49,171 nt of DNA from Rectinema subterraneum. Lineage in GTDB: Bacteria > Spirochaetota > Spirochaetia > Treponematales > Rectinemataceae. Where the stretch lies: assembly GCA_009768935.1 (NCBI GenBank), contig WESA01000017.1:1-49171 (forward strand), given 5' to 3'. Shown here in pieces: positions 33,589 to 42,143 of the stretch. The notes below the pieces were generated by a model. That model ran no database searches, was not told the DNA's origin, and saw only the letters and a program-made list of their open reading frames with translations. The position numbers were made by a program, and so were the translations under genes. Within the stretch, counting starts at the first letter, position 1. Each line of letters starts with the position of its first letter.

Positions 33589-34539
33589 GTGAAGTACGAC
33601 ATCATCATGCTCGGCCATATTTCAAAGGACATTATCATTGACGAAAAAGGGCAGGAGAACAGGCTGTATGGCGGAGCGCTTCTGTATTCTTCGATCTCCG
33701 CCGCCCGCTCGGGGGCGCGCGTGCTCGCCATCACAAAAGCCGCGAAAGGGGATTTTGGCGCACTCGATGTGCTCAAACAGCAAGAGGGGATCGAACTTGT
33801 CGTGCTCGAAAGCCCGGCCTCGACCTCGATCCGCAACGTGTTTCTGTCGAGCGACCATGAGCGGCGCCAGACGACCCTCCTTTCGAGAGCCGAGCCTTTT
33901 TCGGCAGCGGACATTCCTGAAGAAGCAGAAGCCGAAATTATCGATCTGGCGGGGCTCTTTGTGGGGGAGTTGCCTGATTCGCTCATCGAAGAGCTTGCTC
34001 AGCGGGAACCAGGAAAGCGCGCGTCTGGAGAGCGCAAGTCTGGCAAGCGAGCCAAAATCGCGGTCGATGCACAGGGCCTTCTGCGCGAAGCCCAGCCTGA
34101 TGGCAGAATGATCTTCCGCGACTGGAAGAACAAGCATCGCTATATGCCCTACGTGAGCTATTTCAAGGCAGATGCGGCGGAAGCGGAGATCCTCACCGGG
34201 CTTACAGACAGAGAGAAGGCGGCGCGCGTCATTGCGTCATGGGGAGGAAGCGCTGGAGGGAGCCCTTGGGCCGGGCGCGAACCCGAAGTCATGATCACCC
34301 ACAATACAGAAGTGATTGTGCTGGCAGGCGGGCAGATCTATCGGGCTCCATTCACACCTTCGAATCGTTCCGGGCGCACCGGACGCGGCGATACGACATT
34401 CGCAGCCTATCTTGCTTGGCGCCTTTCACATGGGCCGGAGGAATCGGTGCGCTTTGCTGCAGCTTTGTGCTCGATCAAAATGGAAACGCCCGGGCCATTT
34501 TCGGGTACAATAGAAGATGTATTCAAGCGAATGAGGTGA
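33589..34539 (+). CDS. PfkB-family carbohydrate kinase (paralogue of 28416-29339)
   Basis: A 316-residue ribokinase-fold kinase. Start is GTG 33589 with AAAGGAG (33576-33582) 6 nt upstream; the open frame extends to 33508 but contains the operators. Motifs: YGGALLYSS near residue 28, GRTGRGDTTFAAYLA with the catalytic Asp, and IKMETPGPFSGT. A basic low-complexity insert (EPGKRASGERKSGKRAK, about residues 142-158) is absent from the paralogue. It is divergent from, and shares operators with, the ABC operon, and is followed 4 bp later by plsY. The substrate is unknown; the pairing with the transporter suggests an imported sugar or polyol. Confidence 0.88.
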   Translation: MKYDIIMLGHISKDIIIDEKGQENRLYGGALLYSSISAARSGARVLAITKAAKGDFGALDVLKQQEGIELVVLESPASTSIRNVFLSSDHERRQTTLLSRAEPFSAADIPEEAEAEIIDLAGLFVGELPDSLIEELAQREPGKRASGERKSGKRAKIAVDAQGLLREAQPDGRMIFRDWKNKHRYMPYVSYFKADAAEAEILTGLTDREKAARVIASWGGSAGGSPWAGREPEVMITHNTEVIVLAGGQIYRAPFTPSNRSGRTGRGDTTFAAYLAWRLSHGPEESVRFAAALCSIKMETPGPFSGTIEDVFKRMR

Positions 34540-34543
34540 TGTG

Positions 34544-35188
34544 ATGCTGGCCATGATTCTGGGAATTATCCTTGCATACCTCGCGGGGTCTTTCCCGACG
34601 GGGCTTGTCGTAGGCAAGTTATTTTTTGGCAAAGACCCACGGCAGCAAGGCTCGAAAGCGACGGGCGCGACGAACGTATTCCGTGTATTCGGCGCAAAAG
34701 CGGCCATTCCCGTGGCGCTTGTCGATGTCGGCAAAGGGGCGCTCGCGGTGTTCCTAGCCGCATGGGTGGGGAGGAATGCCGCGCTTCCGCGCGAGGCCTT
34801 GCAGGTTGCGGGAGCCGTTGCAGCGATGGTAGGGCATGTGTTTCCGGTTTTTGCCGGGTTCCGCGGGGGGAAGGGGGTGGCAACGGGGGCGGGGGCGCTT
34901 ATCATGATGGCGCCAGTGGCGGCAATTTTTTGTGTGCTCGGGTTTTTGCTTGTGGTCGGACTGACGGGTATCATCTCAGCTTCATCGATTACGGCGGCGC
35001 TCATCCTTCCAATTGCAATTGCACTTGGCGCGCAAGGCTCACCGCCTAATCCGTGGCTTTTGGGTCTCGGCATCGCAATTGCGATTTTCATTGTTTTTAC
35101 TCACAGAGCGAATATTGGCCGCATCCTGCGCGGGGAGGAGAAATCCTTCGAACAATTCAGGTTTCTGCGCAGAAAAAAGCATGATTGA
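34544..35188 (+). CDS. plsY: Acyl-phosphate:glycerol-3-phosphate acyltransferase PlsY
   Basis: A 214-residue integral membrane enzyme that transfers an acyl group from acyl-phosphate to glycerol 3-phosphate, the first step of phospholipid synthesis. The three family motifs are visible: GSFPTG near residue 15, a GSKATGATNVFRVFG block, the GHVFPVFAGFRGGKGVATGAG segment and THRANIGRILRGEE near the end. Five to seven membrane helices. The start is ATG 34544 (a GTG lies at 34541), with GAGGTG upstream overlapping the kinase stop. It is followed by a fused fatty acid kinase, which makes the acyl-phosphate it uses. Confidence 0.95.
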   Translation: MLAMILGIILAYLAGSFPTGLVVGKLFFGKDPRQQGSKATGATNVFRVFGAKAAIPVALVDVGKGALAVFLAAWVGRNAALPREALQVAGAVAAMVGHVFPVFAGFRGGKGVATGAGALIMMAPVAAIFCVLGFLLVVGLTGIISASSITAALILPIAIALGAQGSPPNPWLLGLGIAIAIFIVFTHRANIGRILRGEEKSFEQFRFLRRKKHD

Positions 35189-35271
35189 TGCGAAAGCTCG
35201 GTCGACGCAGTCATGCTCGCTCGACGATAGCATCAAATGAGAAACAAGCTGGCGCGCTGATTTGCCCAGCC

Positions 35272-35300
35272 TTGCCTTTTGACATAGAATGCAATATTGT
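35272..35300 (+). promoter_or_regulatory. Promoter of the fatty acid kinase fusion gene
   Basis: TTGCCT (35272-35277), 17-bp spacer, TATTGT (35295-35300). The -10 box ends 7 bp before ATG 35308 and no Shine-Dalgarno is present, again a leaderless layout. A TTGACA at 35279-35284 has no suitably spaced -10. Confidence 0.4.
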
Positions 35301-35307
35301 AAATTTG

Positions 35308-37293
35308 ATGAAGATTTCCTATCTCGATGGACCTCGATTGAGCCGCGCGCTCACAGCCGGATCTCAGACCCTCATTCAAAATTCCGCCAGCTTGGACGCA
35401 ATCAATGTATTCCCTGTGCCCGACGGCGATACCGGCACCAACATGGCGAGCACTGTTCGCGCAATCACCTCGTCGCTCGCGGCATTTCGCCCTAAAAATG
35501 CCGGCAGCGTGCTCAAGAGAGCAGCGCAGTCAGCACTTGCCGGCGCAAGAGGCAATTCAGGTGCGATCCTCGCCCAGTTTTTCTCTGCACTCGCGGAAGA
35601 GCTGCAGCATGACGCTCGTATCGGTGCAAAACGACTGGCCAATGCTGCTGTTTCAGCTGCAGAAAAAACGCGCAGAGCACTCTCGATTCCCAAAGAAGGC
35701 ACCATTCTCACCGTACTCCATGACTGGGCGCATGCCATGCATGAAAAGGCCCAGCAATCGGACGATATTCTCCATGTATTCATAGCCGCATATGAATCAG
35801 CCAAGGCTTCCCTCGCCAGGACAAGAAACATGCTCCCCGAAATGAAACGCGCGGGTGTTGTCGATGCCGGTGCAAAAGGCTTTGTGCATATGCTCGAAGG
35901 AATCGTGCAGCTCATCAGATCGGGTTCCCTCAAAGAAGCTGCGCGAGCTGACAAAAGTCTGCAAGCTTCAACGGGGGCGATGCTCGATTTCCAAGCGCCG
36001 AATGACGTTGATGTCCTTTTAGCTTCGAGCGATTCACAATTTCGTTACTGCACGGAAGCGCTGGTTCACGGAGAGGGGCTCGACCTCGATGCAATCAGAA
36101 CCCAGCTCTCTCAGTATGGAGACAGCGTCGTCGTCGCAGGCACTGAAAGCCTGGCCAAGATCCACGTGCACACCGACGCGCCGTATCAAGTATTCGATTT
36201 CCTTGACTCGCAAGGACTTGTCGATTCCCATAAAGTCGACGACATGGAACTGCAGAAGCTCCTTGCACACCGCGCCCAGCTGGCTGGCCAGAATCAGCGC
36301 GCAGCGGCAACTGAAAAACCCCAAACCTGCGCCATCGTCACCGATACCGGCTGCGACCTCCCCGAAGCGTTTCTTTTCGAGCATGGCGTCATCAAAGTGC
36401 CAGCCCTCATCACCATCGACGGCAAAACCCGTCCCGACGGCCCCGCGCTCGACATTCGCGCCATGCACCGGCTTATGAGAGAGCACCCCGATTTTTCAAT
36501 GTCCACAAGCCAGCCCACCGATGCGGCTTTTTCCAGAGCATTTGCGATCGCTGCGGGTCACTCGAACGAAATTCTTTACATTGGTTTGACAGCCGCGCTA
36601 TCTGGTACGTTTCAGGCAGGCGTGCGCGCCGCAACAAGCCTTTTCCGCGGCAGCGCAGCTCCGGCCGGGCAAACCGGGCAAGATGGGCGCACCGAGAGAG
36701 CGGGCCACACTGAGCAAACCGGCCAAACCGAGCGGAGCCCCCAGACGCCCCCACACTTCGTTGCCTTCGATTCCAGAACCGTAACCGCAGCGCAGGGCAT
36801 CCTTACCTCGCGGGCTGTCGAAATGGCCGAACATGGCCTCTCTGCAGGCGAAATTGCGCGAGCCCTCGAGACGCTTCGAGACCGCATGGTTTTCTTTGTC
36901 GCGGTACGAAACCTCTCGAGCCTTATCCGCTCGGGGCGTTTGCATGGCGTCAAGAGCGTTATCTTGAGGAAATTTGGCTTGCGGCCCCTTCTTACAACGA
37001 ATAAAGAAGGAAAAGCGGAGACTGCCGGCATCTACGCGGGCGAGAAAAATACTGTATCTGCCCTCCTGTCAAGGATAAAAAAGGCATTTTCTGCCGGCTC
37101 GCGCGCTGAACTGCACATCTCGCATGTCGATGCACCCGAGGAGGCGCAGAAGCTCGCTGACCTCTGTGCGGCGTATCTGCACCCAGAGTCGAAAATTGTC
37201 ATTTCGGAGATGGGGCCGGTGCTCGCTTCGCTTGCCTGGCTGGGCGCGATCAGTGTTGCGGGCCTTCCGGAGAGTGTTCCGAAGCTTGTGTAA
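35308..37293 (+). CDS. Fatty acid kinase fusion: FakA (DAK2/YloV) plus DegV (FakB) domains
   Basis: A 661-residue fusion. Residues 1-200 are a DhaL-like kinase domain with the Mg-ATP loop VPDGDTGTN (Asp39, Asp41) and GARGNSG (79-85). Residues about 230-330 match the middle domain of FakA/YloV (RYCTEALVHGEGLDLD, then TESLAKIHVHTD). From Cys341 on it is a DegV domain (VTDTGCDLP, TSQPTDAAF, GLTAALSGTFQ), the fatty-acid-binding FakB fold. In Firmicutes FakA and FakB are separate and act together to phosphorylate exogenous fatty acids. A repetitive Gly/Thr/Gln/Glu insert lies at about residues 449-482 inside the DegV part. ATG 35308 is preferred: both family alignments begin there, and the 41 codons upstream overlap plsY's end without family similarity. 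Confidence 0.88.
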   Translation: MKISYLDGPRLSRALTAGSQTLIQNSASLDAINVFPVPDGDTGTNMASTVRAITSSLAAFRPKNAGSVLKRAAQSALAGARGNSGAILAQFFSALAEELQHDARIGAKRLANAAVSAAEKTRRALSIPKEGTILTVLHDWAHAMHEKAQQSDDILHVFIAAYESAKASLARTRNMLPEMKRAGVVDAGAKGFVHMLEGIVQLIRSGSLKEAARADKSLQASTGAMLDFQAPNDVDVLLASSDSQFRYCTEALVHGEGLDLDAIRTQLSQYGDSVVVAGTESLAKIHVHTDAPYQVFDFLDSQGLVDSHKVDDMELQKLLAHRAQLAGQNQRAAATEKPQTCAIVTDTGCDLPEAFLFEHGVIKVPALITIDGKTRPDGPALDIRAMHRLMREHPDFSMSTSQPTDAAFSRAFAIAAGHSNEILYIGLTAALSGTFQAGVRAATSLFRGSAAPAGQTGQDGRTERAGHTEQTGQTERSPQTPPHFVAFDSRTVTAAQGILTSRAVEMAEHGLSAGEIARALETLRDRMVFFVAVRNLSSLIRSGRLHGVKSVILRKFGLRPLLTTNKEGKAETAGIYAGEKNTVSALLSRIKKAFSAGSRAELHISHVDAPEEAQKLADLCAAYLHPESKIVISEMGPVLASLAWLGAISVAGLPESVPKLV

Positions 37294-37388
37294 AGTCAGG
37301 TGCCCCGCGGCCGAATGACTTCAGGTGCGCAACGAGGGAGCATCAAAAGCGCGCCTATTCAAGTAGCTGCATGTCCGCCCTGGCAGCG

Positions 37389-39755
37389 CTACCGCGCCGC
37401 TGGGCTGTTCCGCCAGAGCTCCAGCATCTTAAGTGCGCGGTCGGCAGTGCGGAATACCGGCACGCCATACTTTTCGAGCTCGCGGCAGAGCGGATCGTAC
37501 AGAGGGCCAGTATCGACAACCGTCACAAAAGGTTTGTCGGTTTCGCGCATGAGCTTGCCATAGCGCGCTGCGATCGAATCTTCGCGTGTGACATCCTCGC
37601 TGTGGACCGCGGGATCGGCAGCGAGCGTATTCATCATCACCGTGAGCGGAACAATCCCCACAATCCCAAGATCCGCGCTTGGATCGAGCAGCGCCGCCCG
37701 GAAAGAGCCTTCATATGCATCGTCGCCCGCCATTGGAGTGAGGTCGAGCGGGTTGTGGATATCGACAATTTCGGTAATGCGCGCAGCGCGGAAGATTTCC
37801 TCAAGCTCGGCCTTTGTCGCCTCGCCAAACGAGGAGAGCACCATGCCTCCAAGGTTGTCCGCAATCGCGACACATTCGAAGCCCGCATTCGAGACCGCCG
37901 CGAGGCGATTGCCGCGCGCCTTGCGCCCGTCGAGCAGAGTAAATAGTGTGATCGCATCATCAAACTCATCGAGGCTGTCGCAGACAATAGCTCCCGCTTG
38001 TGCAAACAGCTGGCGGGTGACCGGATAGTCGCCCGCAATGCTTGCAGTGTGGCTCGCAGCAGCCCCCGCGCCTGCCTGCGTTCTCCCGGCGCGATAGAAA
38101 ATCACGCTTCTTCCCGACTCTGTGATGCGCCTGCAGGCTTCGAGCGTTTTTTCGCCATCGAGCGGTTTGAACCCTTCGACATAGACCGCGATGACATGCA
38201 GATCCGGATCCTGCGCCAGGTAATCGAGGTAGTCGCCAATAGTGAGATCCATCTGGTTGCCGCAGGTGATCGTGTACTTCGGGTTGATGGCAGGGTGTTT
38301 CGAGATGCGGCAGATGGCGAATGCGCCGGACTGGGAAAGCACCGCGAGCGGCTCGACCTTTCCTTTGGGCATGGGAAGCTTGTGCTCCGGAATGAAGAGC
38401 GTATTGTACTTGCCGGGGACCGAGCGGATGCCCAGGCAGTTGCCGCCGTTGATGAGAGGACCTTTGCCTTGCCCGCGGGCTTCGGAGAGCGCTCGTCGCA
38501 TCTCGGCGACGATAGATTCCGAGCCCGCCTTTTCCTCGAGGCCTCCGGGGATGACAATGACCGACCATGCTTTGTCATAGGTGGCAATCTGCGCAAGCGT
38601 CGCCGGTGTCGATGCGGCCGGGATAACGAGGACAAAAAGATCGACTTTTTCGGGCAGAGATGCGACATCCGGGACACAGCGGCAGCCGTCGATGGATTCG
38701 ATACCGGCCTTCACCACATAGAGGTGCGACGTATCAAAGCCATTTTCGATGAGGTTCCGAAGGATAATGCGCCCGTTGTTCATGCCTTTTTCGGACACGC
38801 CGATAATAGCCGCGCTGGCGGGCTTGAGAATTCGCCCTATTTCCTGCACGGGGCGGGTTTGCTGCGCCATATTCACAGGAAGCCCGTCTTTGTCCGAGGC
38901 GAGTCCCATCGACGAGAAGTCTTTGAGGGTTACGAGGCAGTCCAGCGCGACAAGCTCTCCTGCATGCGAGAGCACCATCGGATTCACTTCGAATTCACCG
39001 ATACCTGCTGCCGCGAGCGCATCCGCAGCATCAAGAAAGTGCTGGATGGCGCGCTGCAGCGCTTCTGGTGCGAGCTCTGGCTTTGTGTTTCTGAGGCCAG
39101 CGCAGAGTAGTCCGTAGATCACGTTTTCCCTGAGCAAGGCCTCGAGCGCCTTCGGGTTCGAGACACGGGGCGAGAGAATGAGATTCGCCGCGCCCTGCCT
39201 GAATTTTGTCGCAAGGTACTCGGTATAGATGCCTCCCGGCCCGAAACTCACGACCGGACCGAAGTCTGGAGCGAATCTATAGCCGAAAATCATCTCGTGC
39301 CCGAGCTTGGGCTCGAACGCAATGAATTCATTGACTGTAAAGCCGTCGAGCCTTGCGCCTGCGAACCGCCCTTCCATGCGGCGAAGCGCATCGACTATGC
39401 TGGCGGTTGTATTGTCAACTATTTCAACGCCCTGCACTTCGGTTTTGTGAAGAATTTCAGGGCTTATTACCTTCACGACCGCTTTTGCGCCCGGGAAGGG
39501 CCCCGGCATGATGCTCACATTCGAAGAAGTCTTTTCCCCCAGGCGGCCGAGAAACTCATCCGCACTACTCACCAGCCAGTACCTTGGCGTCCGGATGCCC
39601 ATCGCCGAAAGCAGTGCCATGCCTTCGAGCTCAGTGAGCGCGCTTCTTCCTTCGGCCTTCGCGCGGGCCGCTATTCGGATAGCCTCGTCGCGGAGCGCAC
39701 GAGCTTTTGCATCGAGCCGGACCGGGGTCAGACCCCTCTTGTATTTTTCAGCCAT
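37389..39755 (-). CDS. ADP-forming acyl-CoA synthetase (acetate/aryl-acetate-CoA ligase)
   Basis: A 788-residue fused enzyme that converts acyl-CoA, ADP and phosphate to the free acid, CoA and ATP. The order is beta then alpha: an ATP-grasp half (residues about 20-290, with KVISPEILHKTEVQGVEI and an EFNPMVL-like EFEVNPMVLSH end) followed by CoA-binding and succinyl-CoA-synthetase-like domains (AAIIGVSEKGMNNG, NGGNCLGI, VLSQSGAFA). The phospho-relay His is His569 in AASHTASIAGDY. ATG 39755 is chosen because AGGAG lies 7 nt upstream; it overlaps iorB by 8 bp. With IorAB upstream it would cash in aryl-acetyl-CoA from aromatic amino acid fermentation as ATP, as known in Thermococcales. Confidence 0.9.
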   Translation of the reverse strand: MAEKYKRGLTPVRLDAKARALRDEAIRIAARAKAEGRSALTELEGMALLSAMGIRTPRYWLVSSADEFLGRLGEKTSSNVSIMPGPFPGAKAVVKVISPEILHKTEVQGVEIVDNTTASIVDALRRMEGRFAGARLDGFTVNEFIAFEPKLGHEMIFGYRFAPDFGPVVSFGPGGIYTEYLATKFRQGAANLILSPRVSNPKALEALLRENVIYGLLCAGLRNTKPELAPEALQRAIQHFLDAADALAAAGIGEFEVNPMVLSHAGELVALDCLVTLKDFSSMGLASDKDGLPVNMAQQTRPVQEIGRILKPASAAIIGVSEKGMNNGRIILRNLIENGFDTSHLYVVKAGIESIDGCRCVPDVASLPEKVDLFVLVIPAASTPATLAQIATYDKAWSVIVIPGGLEEKAGSESIVAEMRRALSEARGQGKGPLINGGNCLGIRSVPGKYNTLFIPEHKLPMPKGKVEPLAVLSQSGAFAICRISKHPAINPKYTITCGNQMDLTIGDYLDYLAQDPDLHVIAVYVEGFKPLDGEKTLEACRRITESGRSVIFYRAGRTQAGAGAAASHTASIAGDYPVTRQLFAQAGAIVCDSLDEFDDAITLFTLLDGRKARGNRLAAVSNAGFECVAIADNLGGMVLSSFGEATKAELEEIFRAARITEIVDIHNPLDLTPMAGDDAYEGSFRAALLDPSADLGIVGIVPLTVMMNTLAADPAVHSEDVTREDSIAARYGKLMRETDKPFVTVVDTGPLYDPLCRELEKYGVPVFRTADRALKMLELWRNSPAAR

Positions 39756-40326
39756 GCTGAATGCTCCTGCCATATTCGAATGCCTTCAAATTCGCCTGAA
39801 CAACTGCCTCGCCCTTGCGGGAAAACAGCGCAACAATTTCCTTTTCGATTGCTTCAGGAGGTACCGGCAAAAGATCAGCTGCAGCGCCCACCAGCACAAG
39901 ATTCGCGCTGCGCACATTGCCAGCCTGTTTCGCGAGACTGTCCGCATCGATAAGGCGCGCCCGCGGAAGCTTGCGGATTTCCGCCAGCACTGATTCGATA
40001 TCCGGATAGCTCGGAATATTGCGGATCGGCGTCGTGGCCGCTACCACCGTCCCGCGTTCCACCGAAAGCCACGAAAGATACCGCAGCGCTTCCAGAGGCT
40101 CGAAAGCGAAGATTATATCTGCCTTCCCCTTTGGGATCGTCGGGCTGAAGATTTCTTTGTCCGAAATGCGCAAGTTGGCGAGCACTTGTCCGCCTCGCTG
40201 GGACATACCATGAATTTCTGACTGCTTTACCAGAAAGCCGGAAGCCATTGCCGCCCGTGCAATGACCACCGAAACGGACAAGCCTCCCTGCCCGCCGACA
40301 CCGCACAGAATGATATCGCAGGTCAT
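39748..40326 (-). CDS. iorB: Indolepyruvate ferredoxin oxidoreductase, beta subunit
   Basis: A 192-residue gamma-type subunit of the 2-oxoacid:ferredoxin oxidoreductase family. It opens with CDIILCGVGGQGGLSVSVVIARAA and has SEIHGMSQRGGQV, the standard family signatures. The ATG at 40326 overlaps the iorA stop in ATGA, which settles the start over an in-frame site at 40359. It pairs with IorA to convert indolepyruvate, phenylpyruvate and p-hydroxyphenylpyruvate to the aryl-acetyl-CoA. Confidence 0.93.
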   Translation of the reverse strand: MTCDIILCGVGGQGGLSVSVVIARAAMASGFLVKQSEIHGMSQRGGQVLANLRISDKEIFSPTIPKGKADIIFAFEPLEALRYLSWLSVERGTVVAATTPIRNIPSYPDIESVLAEIRKLPRARLIDADSLAKQAGNVRSANLVLVGAAADLLPVPPEAIEKEIVALFSRKGEAVVQANLKAFEYGRSIQHG

Positions 40327-41984
40327 GATTTCCTCGCTTTCTTGAGCCATTCGATACACTCGCGGACCATTACGATGACCGACACACCATCGTACGCAAT
40401 TTCCTCGCGGATAGCTGCGACATTCGTATCGAGCGCGCGCTTATGCGCCTCGAGCACCCGGATGTGTTCCTTTTCGACACCGAGCCCTTCGAGCAGCTTT
40501 GGCAGCTGCGACGTTCCGGAGATGGTGGGCTGTGCGCCGGTCATCCCCGTCGTTCCGTTGTCGAGAATAAGAAGCGTCATCGGCGTTCGATATCTGACCG
40601 CATCGATGAGATTGGTCATGCCAGAATGGTAGAACGTCGAGTCTCCGATTACGCCGATCGCATGCTTCTGCCCGACGGAGGCAGCACCGCGCGCCATACC
40701 GACGGAAGCACCCATATCGACACACGATTCAACTGCATTCCACGGAGGCAGGGCAGAAAGCGTGTAACAGCCAATATCGGAGGCCGTAAAGAATTCTGCT
40801 TCACCCTCAAGTGCTTTTTTAAGAGCTGTGATGGAATCAGCGTGCGGACAGCCCTGGCAGAACTGCGGCGGCCGCCCCGGCACCTCGATACCGGCCACAG
40901 CGGAACCTTCGCGAGCCTGCAAGCCTAGTGCCAACCGCACAGAATCTGCACTCAGCTCGCCTGCAAGTGGAATTTCGCCCGTCATCTTGCCCGCAACCGG
41001 CACTGGCGTACCGAAAATCCCGCGCAAATCCCGCTCGATATACGGATAGCCCTCTTCTATGACAAGCACGCGCTTGACATGTGCGACAAGCGCCCGAATC
41101 TTTTCCGCCCCCACAGGATAGCGGCCAATGTGCAAGTGCGACGGCCGCTCGCCGCCATGCGCCCGCGCCCACTCATCCTCATTTTCCTTATAATACGCGC
41201 GCGCCAGCCCGCAGGTAATCACCCCGAGTTCTTTCGACCCCAGCACCAGCCGGCTCGCTGCTTCCGCGTCCGCCCTGAATATAGGCTGCTTGTCCAGCAA
41301 GGCCAGCCAGCGCCTGCGCGCCATTTCCGGCATCAGAATCCACGAGTAGGGATCGGTGCACTTGCCGCGGGCTGGAACATCGCGCGCAGGCGCCATTGTT
41401 ACCAGCGCTCGCGCATGCGCAAGCCTCGTGGTCAGCCGCACCAGCACCGGCACCTCATGCTCCTCCGAATAATCAAAGGCGAGCCGCGTCATGTCATACG
41501 CTTCCTGCTGGTCCGACGGCTCGAAACAGGGCACCCGCGCAAAATCCGCCAGCAGCCTTGAATCCTGCTCGTCCTGACTCGAGTGCATGCCCGGATCATC
41601 CGCAACCACGACCACAAGCCCGCCGTGTATCCGCACCAGCGCCGAATTCGTAAACGGGTCCATCGCCACATTGAGGCCGACATGCTTCATCGACACCATC
41701 GCGCGCTTCCCCGCGAAGGAAACACCAAGCGCAGATTCGTAGGCGGTCTTTTCGTTTGCGCACCATTGCGCCACGCGCGGCGCGGTTCTTACTTCTAAAA
41801 CGCTGCCTGTCTCAGCGCTGCCATCTGCATCCCCCGCGCCCGCCCGCTTATCCCCCAAATGCTCTTGCAAATACTCCATGATCTCCGTCGAAGGCGTGCC
41901 GGGATACGCAAAACCTCCCGAGAGCCCCGCATCGAGGGCTGCCTGCGCAACCGCTTCGTCGCCGGATAGAACCATTTCTGCCAT
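40323..41984 (-). CDS. iorA: Indolepyruvate ferredoxin oxidoreductase, alpha subunit lacking ferredoxin domain
   Basis: A 553-residue thiamine-diphosphate enzyme. The N-terminal domain has GGFAYPGTPSTEI and VVADDPGMHSSQDEQDSRLLA, both diagnostic of IorA. The TPP-binding domain holds FCQGCPHADSI and GDSTFYHSGMTNLIDAV followed by LDNGTTGMTGAQP. Well-studied IorA proteins run past 600 residues and end in a ferredoxin-like domain with two CxxCxxCxxxCP motifs. Here the protein ends at VRECIEWLKKARKS and iorB begins at once in an ATGA overlap, so that domain is genuinely absent. Electrons must leave through a different route or partner (inference). Confidence 0.92.
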   Translation of the reverse strand: MAEMVLSGDEAVAQAALDAGLSGGFAYPGTPSTEIMEYLQEHLGDKRAGAGDADGSAETGSVLEVRTAPRVAQWCANEKTAYESALGVSFAGKRAMVSMKHVGLNVAMDPFTNSALVRIHGGLVVVVADDPGMHSSQDEQDSRLLADFARVPCFEPSDQQEAYDMTRLAFDYSEEHEVPVLVRLTTRLAHARALVTMAPARDVPARGKCTDPYSWILMPEMARRRWLALLDKQPIFRADAEAASRLVLGSKELGVITCGLARAYYKENEDEWARAHGGERPSHLHIGRYPVGAEKIRALVAHVKRVLVIEEGYPYIERDLRGIFGTPVPVAGKMTGEIPLAGELSADSVRLALGLQAREGSAVAGIEVPGRPPQFCQGCPHADSITALKKALEGEAEFFTASDIGCYTLSALPPWNAVESCVDMGASVGMARGAASVGQKHAIGVIGDSTFYHSGMTNLIDAVRYRTPMTLLILDNGTTGMTGAQPTISGTSQLPKLLEGLGVEKEHIRVLEAHKRALDTNVAAIREEIAYDGVSVIVMVRECIEWLKKARKS

Positions 41985-42101
41985 TGGAAACCCCTTTTCT
42001 CGTACAGAATATTAGGTTGGCCCAGCAGCGCGCCCACGGGCATGCCTGCCAGACCATGTGTCCCGCCCGGACTGTCAGCAACCCGGTTTTCCCGACATCA
42101 G

Positions 42102-42130
42102 AAAAAAATGGCGCGGGCAGAACCCGCGCC
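42102..42130 (-). terminator. Rho-independent terminator of glnA
   Basis: On the minus strand GGCGCGGG (42130-42123) pairs perfectly with CCCGCGCC (42117-42110) around a 5-nt loop, followed by ATTTTTTT (42109-42102). It separates glnA from the iorA operon. Confidence 0.92.
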
Positions 42131-42143
42131 GAGAATCTGTGCC

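Noticed and set aside
40323..40326. Frameshift explaining the missing ferredoxin domain of IorA
   Set aside because: iorB starts in an ATGA overlap at the iorA stop, so no lost coding sequence with a CxxCxxC motif lies between them.
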